Made by a program: the position numbers and the translations under genes. Below are positions 56,986-64,000 of a DNA stretch of 64,000 nt, piece by piece (the first letter of the stretch is position 1; every line of letters begins with the position of its first letter). The notes below the pieces were generated by a model. That model was not told where the DNA came from and made no database searches. It saw nothing but the letters and a program-made list of their open reading frames with translations. Source of the DNA: Amoebophrya sp. A120 (lineage: Eukaryota; Sar; Dinophyceae; Syndiniales; Amoebophryaceae); NCBI GenBank assembly GCA_905178155.1, contig CAJINV010000001.1, forward strand, positions 13,546,890 to 13,610,889. The letters are read 5' to 3'.

Positions 56986-58337
56986 CAGGTGTTCCACTTT
57001 GCAAGCCGGCTTTGATCATATTTATTGTGCTGCTGCTCCTGGGCTAGAAGATTAGTTCTGGATGGATATTTTCTCTTAGCAGTAGCACAAAATATAATCT
57101 TCAAATTCCTTTTGCAGCAGTTGTGCATATTCAATGTTTTGCAGCACCCTTTATCGATTAACAAAGGTTAATTTTAAGTATGGCAAAAAATTCTGCACGG
57201 CGCTGCTTCAGTCTGTCGTGAATTTTGGACAACAGGGTCGGCTTTTGAAAGTCGCGCGTTTGACAAGGAGGCAACACCGGTTTTCCCACACGATGAGTGG
57301 CAAATCAGCGACAGCACCTGCAGCAGCGGTGACGACGTCCGATGGGGAGTCAGAACTGGCAGAGGACGACGATCAGGAGTAGGTTTGAGATTTTAAACGT
57401 TTCTGTTTTTTTTACCTTCAACACTGTCGACGTAAACGTATTATATGATGAAGTGCCATATCAAAATCAATTAATCTTCACAAAAATTCTTGACAAAAAA
57501 TTTTACTCATTTATCATCTTAAGGAGCGCAAGCTCTAGCCGTGTCGCGCATGTATTTCACGATCTCTGAAGTCATTCATTTAATTTTGCTTCAACAACAA
57601 GTACACTAGCACTAGACACAGTAGCAAGATTTGAAATTGTCCAACGCTCGTGCTTCCGGGAGCCTATCAGGCCTGGGAGCTAGTTGTCGTAGCTTTTTCA
57701 TGGATGTGTAACTTCACGATTATTGGGAAAGACTAAGACAGCACGGAGATTGCGCTATCCTCCTGTGTCTGTCTCTGTGGCGATGGCGTACTGATCGACT
57801 TCGTAAGTATTCTGCACAGGAAAGGCTTTTGCAGTGATGTCGGTAGCTCGTCTTCGTCTGATTCTCTGACGTACCGTCGGTCTGCACCCGTTCTACTGAA
57901 GATTGATTCGTCGAAAATTTCCTTCACTATTTCGCAACGGATTTCGGTCGAGAGACAGTACACCTGTCGGTGCTCCCCGTTTCGTGAGTCGATATTCTAT
58001 TACAGCTGCTTGTGTATCTTCGTCGGTTTACCAGAAGCTTGAGCTTCCAGGTTCGGTGCGCCCAGTAAAGGCTCGGAAAAGTTTTCGCTTTTGGTTGTAC
58101 TATAACGGTTGTCAGGTTTTCCTCGGTATCAATGTGTTGCATCTTCATTTCGTCGAAGTTTTCGATAGCTCGACGCTCGAGGAGTACCACTCAAATTTTG
58201 CAATCTACAAGCACGACAGGCTTTCCCCCGAGCCTATTCTTTACATACTCCCACATTTTCAAGATCTGAGAATTACGTACAAACATTCCTACGTGTATTT
58301 CATCAAATAATTGCTGAAGCTAATCTACCGAAAATTT
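56986..58337. other. Intergenic with small acidic frame and TTCGGT tract
   Basis: About 1.35 kb. A short frame at 57294-57380 (MSGKSATAPAAAVTTSDGES...) is acidic but too short to support. 57890-58170 is again rich in tttcgg and ttcggt words, lying upstream of member 6 before the inserted element. Confidence 0.45.
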
Positions 58338-58341
58338 GATA

Positions 58342-58413
58342 CTGTAAAAATATTGGGTTTTAAGTTTAAGAATTAATTAATTCGTCCCCGGACTGTGTGT
58401 GTCGGGGCCGGCG
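58342..58413 (+). repeat. Left 72-bp TIR
   Basis: Runs from ctgtaaaaatattggg to gtcggggccggcg; exact reverse complement of 59911-59982. Confidence 0.9.
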
Positions 58414-59910
58414 AAAGTTCCACGACCTGGTAAGCTTTTTGATATTTGATCATTAGAATTGAAAACTTCGCCATACACGATGCCTGCGCATTTAGTTTTT
58501 TTTCACACATGTTTTCCCACGGACGAATTAATTTTCGATAGAACAAGGAGTGGCACGATACAGACACACAGGTGACTCAGAGACAGACACCCACACAAGA
58601 TCCGTCGCGCAATCATTTGTCGACATACATGACGAACGGAGTTAATTTTTTCCTCATACACACACTCCGGGAATTAATTAATTAACTTAGAAACTTAGAA
58701 TCTAAGTAAATTAATTAATTCCGGGACTGTGTGTGTGAAAAGTCAGTCTAGCCTCTTGGCGTTGTTTGCATACCCCGCTTGTAGCCACTACGCCCGCGCG
58801 GGCGCGCAGGCGATTGACGAGCGCCCGCCTGCGCACAGTACAGCGAAAAGCATGTCTGTGCGTGAAAGCTACAAAGGCCCGCACTTTACTAAGTAATTCC
58901 AAAAATGCCGCGCGCCGTCGACGTCATTCGCGTCGCATTGGGCCGATGCGGCCACCTCGTTCTATTCCTGCCGTGCACACTCGTCCACGGCAGCCCAGAG
59001 ACATCCTGCGAGCGCGCGCCAGCCCGCCTTCTCCGCGCGCGCGCGCGCGACGCAGGCCATCTGCCCGCGCGCGCACACAGGCTCGACCTCCTGTGTGTGC
59101 GCGCGGGCTATTCGCCCTGCGTGCGCGGCCCCAACCTTCTGCGCGTCTGCGCGCGCGCGAGCCCACCGCCTGCGAGCGCGCGCGGTACAGGAAGATTTCT
59201 GCGCACCCGGAGAGCATGAGGATGGTTGCGCGCGCGCGCGCGCGGTGCACAGGACACGGCGACGGTTGCGAGCGCGCGGGGCATGTGGATGTCTGCATGC
59301 GCGCGCGCGCGATTGAGATTGCGCACTCGCACAGGGCATGAGGCTGTCTGCGCGTCCGCGCGCGCGATTGCGTGCGCGCACAGGACATGAAGATAAAGGC
59401 CGCAAGTGGGTGCGCGCGCGCGCGCGCGAAAGACCTAAAATTCTGCGCCCGTGCTCACACACACAAAAATCTGAGTGCGCCCGCAAAACTCACAGCCGTA
59501 CGCGTTGGTTTTTGGGCCCGGCTCGGCCACACGAAAACGCGCCGCGTCATTGTGCCTGGCGCGCTGAAAATGGGCGCCGAAGCTGCCAGTGCTCGCCCTG
59601 AAGCTGAACACAGAGGGCCCCTGAATTAATTAATTAACTTAGAAACTAAGTTTCTAAGAAAATTAATTAATTCCCGGATAACCTGTGTCCAGGGAAATAA
59701 TGCCGTGGTCCGTGTGTGTATTGGATAAAGTGAGCGGCCACTGCCCTCATGTGTGGCCCGAAATTGCCCGCGCCGTCCTCCCCTGTGGCCATGAAAATTA
59801 AACTCCCCGACCATGTATATCAAACATTTTCCGTCCCGCCGCCGTCGTCTGTCGCCGAGAATCCACATCTGCGCCGCGCTCTCCGAATCCGCTCCGACAC
59901 CACATGGAGA

Positions 59911-59982
59911 CGCCGGCCCCGACACACACAGTCCGGGGACGAATTAATTAATTCTTAAACTTAAAACCCAATATTTTTACAG
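59911..59982 (-). repeat. Right 72-bp TIR
   Basis: Exact reverse complement of 58342-58413, ending cccaatatttttacag just before the 10-bp direct repeat. Confidence 0.9.
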
Positions 59983-60237
59983 CCCCGAAAATTTTGTTTT
60001 AAGTCCTTCACGACAGAAAATTTGAAAGGTTTATTGTATGTATCAAGTCGTATCAACTACATTCCAATTCGTATTCGATTCAAGACGAAAACGAACGCAA
60101 ACAAAGCATCCCGACTTACGATACGAGAGTTTTGCATCTCTGTTGACACTACAACGTCGCACACTAAACTTTTTTGCCATTTGAAGCTTTCTAGGTCTTG
60201 CTCCTGATGTTCGGATTCAATATTGCCCCCTAGCACG

Positions 60238-63064
60238 ATGGGAAATACCGAATCAAGTGGTGGAACAGCGCCGGCAGGCCGAATTCGTGGCTCCTCACGA
60301 CGGGGAGATGATCTTCAGCGGAAGAAGCAGGTGCGTGCCGACGGCGAAGCGGGTGCGTTTTCCGTGCTTATGCAACCCAATCGCGCGGAGGGCTCCAGTA
60401 CAGACGAGAACAACAGCACCAGCGCGTCCCGAATCCGGCGAGGCCACGAGGGGGAGAACACGACGTCCCAACGCAAGGACACCCCGGGCAGCTACGCCCA
60501 TGACGCCCAGATTCCGGTGCCGTCCGACGGGACCACGGAGGCCGGGACCGGGTCCGCGGAGCGTGCCCGCAGCCTGCAATTGGGATCCGCCACGGCGCAG
60601 GATCTGCAGAGGACCTCGTTCGGGTCCGTAGATCTGCAGAACCGGTCCGCCGACGTGCAAACGCTCGCCCAACGCACGATTCAATTGATGGCCGAGGCCA
60701 ATCAATCGGGGAAGACCAATGCTTCCGCGGCGACCACCGGAGGAATGGATCAGATCCTGGTCCAGCCGCCACTTCGAAATACGGCGGCGATCCAGCAATC
60801 CAACCCTGCTGTATCGGCGAAGAAATCGTACACGGGGAATGATTCCGGCACAGCCGGGGGCCGGCAGTCCACCTCCTTAGCCAAACAAGGAAGCGCGGAC
60901 CAGCCGAAACAAGGAAGTGGGGATCGCCGAAGCTTTCTTCCGAGCAGGATCACGGCAACCGGAACTTCTACCCAGCAGGCCGGACCGGCACCTGCGGGTA
61001 GTGCCCAACAACAAGCCTCCCATCCGCACCAGACCCTTGCGGACTTGGCCCGAGCAGGCGGTGGTTCCGTGCCCGCCCAGAGCCAACCGATGAGCCTCGG
61101 CCCGAGCCAAGCGACAGGCTTCGGCCAGACGAGTCAAGCGACAGGCTTCGGCCAGAGCCAACCGACAGGCCACGGCCCGAGCCAACCGACAGGCTTCGGC
61201 CAGAGCCAGCCAGGAGCTTTTGGTGCCACCATCGCACCGGGGCAACAGTCTTCCGCGCAGAGCCGGACACCATCGCACCTGGACCAGAGCCGGACAGTGC
61301 CGTTTCAGGCGGCCTCGGCTCGCACCGACCAGCCGTCGGAAATCGTCCAGACACAAGGCACCGCCGACCGATCGACGAGGCGCGTGGTTCGCAAAACCCG
61401 AGTCACCACACATAGGCGTGGGAAAAAGTTGCTGCTCAAACAGGTGGACTGGTTAGTCCTCTATTATTCTGAAGTAGTCACTTCGTACAAAGACAAACGA
61501 GCGAAATCTGAAGAGCCTACTTATCTCGTGGCGTCTTCTTATGAGAAGTTCTTGGTTTACTACGATTTTTATCGTCAACTGACAGCACGACCCGCGCCTT
61601 TGACATAGACAGAATTTTTCTGCAGATAATGCCGGTGCAGGCTGTTGGACCGATGTAATAGTGCGGTTTGTAAAAAAACTTGTATGCGCACAAAAGCAAA
61701 ACAATTGTACTATTGAACTTGGGATGTTGCAGCTGAAAACAAAGAACTAGTTTTTGTTGCCCTGTACAGAGCAGCAACTATTGCCCAGGATAAGGAAAGG
61801 CAGGTCGATTCTGACAAATCAAGATTTTGGCGAGGCGCAAACCACGGGCGTTGGCCACACGTACGGGAGTTCGCCGTACGGAGGGGGTCGGCCAGACGAA
61901 CAGCCGTTGCTGGGGCAGTCGTTTCTGCCGGGACAATACCAGAACGTGACGGCGGGCGGAGATGGTGAAGCGTACTCCATGGCAGCGGGCGAGGATCCGA
62001 ACCTGTGCTGCACGTGCGGTTATTTGAAGTGCTCTCGCACGATGGTTTATGCAACAGAAAAGGAATGGACGTCGACGCCGCTCAAGTCGTCGTCACAGGC
62101 ACGGCTCGTTTAACTTGTGTGGAGTGTCTGTATGTTGACATAATTAAAAGATGGTCCTTGCGTGTCTACTAGGGGCACAAATTAGAAATCCATCTCCACA
62201 AACCACACGACCACTTTCTGAGAAATCACAGAGATCTGGGAATAACAAACCAAAAAACAAGAAGACTTTGCATGTTTGTTCCTCTGACGACGGACAACAA
62301 CGACGTTCACATGATCCTTATCTGTTGCATAGTCTCATCGTCACCGTAGTGCTAGGGGTGTTGGTGCTGATTTCGGCCGCAGTGATTTTGGCCGTCTGCC
62401 TGAGGAAGAAGAGCACAAAGGTTGAAATATCAGAAATGAAGAACTCATTCGCAGTGGTGTACCTGACTTCAGCATCATAACTTCTGAGCCTGTGGCTTTC
62501 TCCGGTTCCTGTGCATTTTTGGCAGTCAATTTGCCTTACTCCGAGGTAGGTTCGGGGGAGATGTAAAAATGTATAGAGATTTCGTTTATATTCCCACCTT
62601 GTGGCGGCGTTACTGTTCCTGCTATGGTACAACTACGAAATGGGTTCTTTTCTGCAGCATAAACTACTTCGCACTACTACAACCAGTACACGATCGACAA
62701 CGGTCAAGACGCTGCTGCCGCCGCTGCTGCCCCTGCGCAGTCGCCCCAGATCACGATTAGCGTTCTGCAACCCGAGGTATTCCCCTGGGAACAAACACCG
62801 GTTGGAAGTGGGGAACTACCCAGGAGCGGGCAAGCGGGTGCGTCCGCGGCGGCCGGGCCTCCCGCGGCTCAATTGCCCGCGGCGGCGGGATCTTTTCTGG
62901 AACATGACGACCACAGCTCCATTTCCTCGGAAGATGCGTTGCACGTGGCGCACACGGCTGGCAAGCAGGTAAGAAACTGGTCGCAGTCCTCCATGCTCAA
63001 CCCGAACGGCGAAGCGGGAGGCAAAAAACCGCGCCGCACCAAAAACTTGCGCGGGAGGTCGTGA
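60238..63064 (+). CDS. LRG-tail membrane protein, member 6
   Basis: Start MGNTESSGGTAPAG (Met-Gly-Asn; two codons upstream also give an in-frame ATG at 60223). Four exons: 60238-61451, 61789-62044, 62232-62420 and 62687-63064, all joined by GT-AG introns with phases that keep one frame of 678 residues. The N-terminal 400 residues are Gln/Ser/Thr/Gly-rich and contain tandem (S)Q(A/P)TGFGQ repeats at about 285-325, then a basic patch (RRVVRKTRVTTHRRGKK). Exon 2 ends in a cysteine patch (NLCCTCGYLKCSRTM). Exon 3 holds the membrane segment (SLIVTVVLGVLVLISAAVIL). Exon 4 holds an Ala/Pro linker, GSFLEHDD, and ends KNLRGRS. The start of exon 3 is the least certain join. Confidence 0.75.
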
Positions 63065-64000
63065 AGGAAAAAACAAACAAAATTGAGGTGATACAAAATC
63101 GAGATGTTTTTATTATGGATTTATTATTGAACAATTGATTTTCACAAGCTTTTCACATCGATTCTCATTTTCATTGTTTTATTTTTACATTATTCCATAC
63201 TACCATGTCCATGTCATCCGAACAGATTGTTTTATCGCTCATCTGAAGATAATGAGGAGCGGATGCATTACTTTCATTTTTTCTCTTCTATTCCACCATA
63301 GAATAATACGATACGGTTATCTTTTTCTGTCGAACTCACTCCTACATCTCGATTATCACGAATCATGCCGTCTGTATCAGTAAGAAAAGCAAAACGAAGT
63401 ATTTTGCTTTTGAGTTTCATTTGAGGCGTGCTTGATGAAACAAACATTTTCAGTATGATTCACAGTCGGGATTTCGGGAGCGTAAAATGTACTTACAGGT
63501 GGATACCGTTGCAGCTTTTCAACACTTAGCTTCAAGTGCTTTTTTTCTACTGTTCCACCGAGATAGCGCCTATAGAGTACGCACTGAAATCGGTTATATC
63601 CATGGCAAAGGTTTCGGTTCGTGCTTGGAGAAAACCGTTTTGGACCTTCTGCTCTCTCTGTTCGGTCAATTGCAATTCTGATCGGAATGCCTTGTCGTGT
63701 ACGTTTCAAAAACGTGTCTTTCGTCTTTTGCTGCCCTTCAGCATGAACTCGGTTTTCGTGCAAGCGTTCTGTGGATATGAGTATTTGATTTCTGGCTGAA
63801 GCGTCGTCAACGTACAACGTGATAATTTCGTCCTCTGATGTTGTCAGGATTCTAGTTCTGAAGAGGATCTAATCTTCTTCCCGTGTGTCGCTTCCATTTT
63901 CCCATTCTTTCAGCTTCACTTGACAGGATGTGCTTCACACACAAAAATAGAAGAATTGCGTCCCCCTAATGTCATAGTAAGTAGTCGTGTGAACAACTGG
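63065..64000. other. Distal intergenic with TTCGGT tract
   Basis: AT-rich after the member 6 stop. From about 63570 to 63770 atcggtt, tttcggttcg and cggttttcgtg words recur, as upstream of other family members, so another member may begin beyond the window. No gene supported. Confidence 0.4.

Larger units (their letters stand above)
58338..59984. mobile_element. Non-autonomous TIR element with CG-alternating core
   Basis: Perfect 72-bp inverted repeats (58342-58413 and 59911-59982), bounded by the 10-bp direct repeat CCGAAAATTT (58328-58337 and 59985-59994). TIR length and duplication size resemble Mutator-like elements, but no transposase frame is present. Inside are two near-palindromes built on aattaattaatt and cttagaaac (about 58669-58730 and 59622-59674), and between them a 700-bp core with many (cg)n/(gc)n tracts (such as 59034-59052, 59228-59243, 59415-59429), sequence prone to Z-DNA. 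The open frames in the core are Ala/Arg-rich artefacts of these tracts. Confidence 0.8.

Noticed and set aside
57294-57380. Tiny acidic frame MSGKSATAPAAAV...
   Set aside because: 28 codons, no tail motif, no membrane segment; cannot be told from chance.
58766-59629. Ala/Arg-rich frames in the CG-alternating core (for example 58766-59341 and 58962-59486 on the minus strand)
   Set aside because: Frames are open on both strands because (cg)n tracts encode Arg/Ala in any frame; no motifs.

Overview
The window looks like nuclear DNA of a dinoflagellate, most plausibly a small-genome syndinian parasite of the Amoebophrya type. Three things point there. A 22-nt match to the dinoflagellate spliced leader lies at 17255-17276. 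Every recognisable host gene from 13.8 to 63.1 kb is on the + strand. Several introns are mobile introner-like elements with terminal inverted repeats (TIRs) and target-site duplications (TSDs), some with non-GT 5' ends. The genus is an inference; the dinoflagellate placement is stronger.

0-13.2 kb is accessory DNA. A tandem LTR retrotransposon (LTR-gag-LTR-gag-LTR, minus strand, 5-bp TSD TAGAA) fills 3475-10657, with a further LTR at 1-343 and a degenerate 75-83 bp minisatellite between them. AT-rich and then GC-rich unrecognised DNA follows, ending in an introner at 12963.

13.2-42.7 kb is mostly housekeeping: a Rab4/Rab14-like GTPase (6 exons resolved), a multi-pass membrane protein split by a 4.3-kb introner that itself carries a nested 4-kb insertion, PRMT5, ribosomal protein S23, the mitochondrial import-motor subunit PAM16, a 900-residue disordered nuclear-type protein, two tandem bestrophin-like channels, and two unrecognised proteins, one of them interrupted by two non-GT introners.

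43.6-63.1 kb is a head-to-tail cluster of six paralogous genes that I do not recognise. They encode serine/glutamine-rich disordered proteins. Four begin Met-Gly-Asn, a possible N-myristoylation signal. All have one membrane segment near the C-terminus, usually next to a Cys/basic patch, followed by a short tail ending in a conserved L-R-G motif, most often P-R-L-R-G, usually preceded by a S-x-F-L-E-like motif. This cluster, together with introners inside its fifth member, is the best candidate for an undescribed system. A 1.65-kb element with perfect 72-bp TIRs, a 10-bp direct repeat and long alternating CG tracts lies inside the cluster.

Exon joins are inferred from frame, homology and splice signals only; no transcript data were available. 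Intergenic regions were read for reading frames, repeats and obvious RNA genes; no tRNA, rRNA or CRISPR was recognised.
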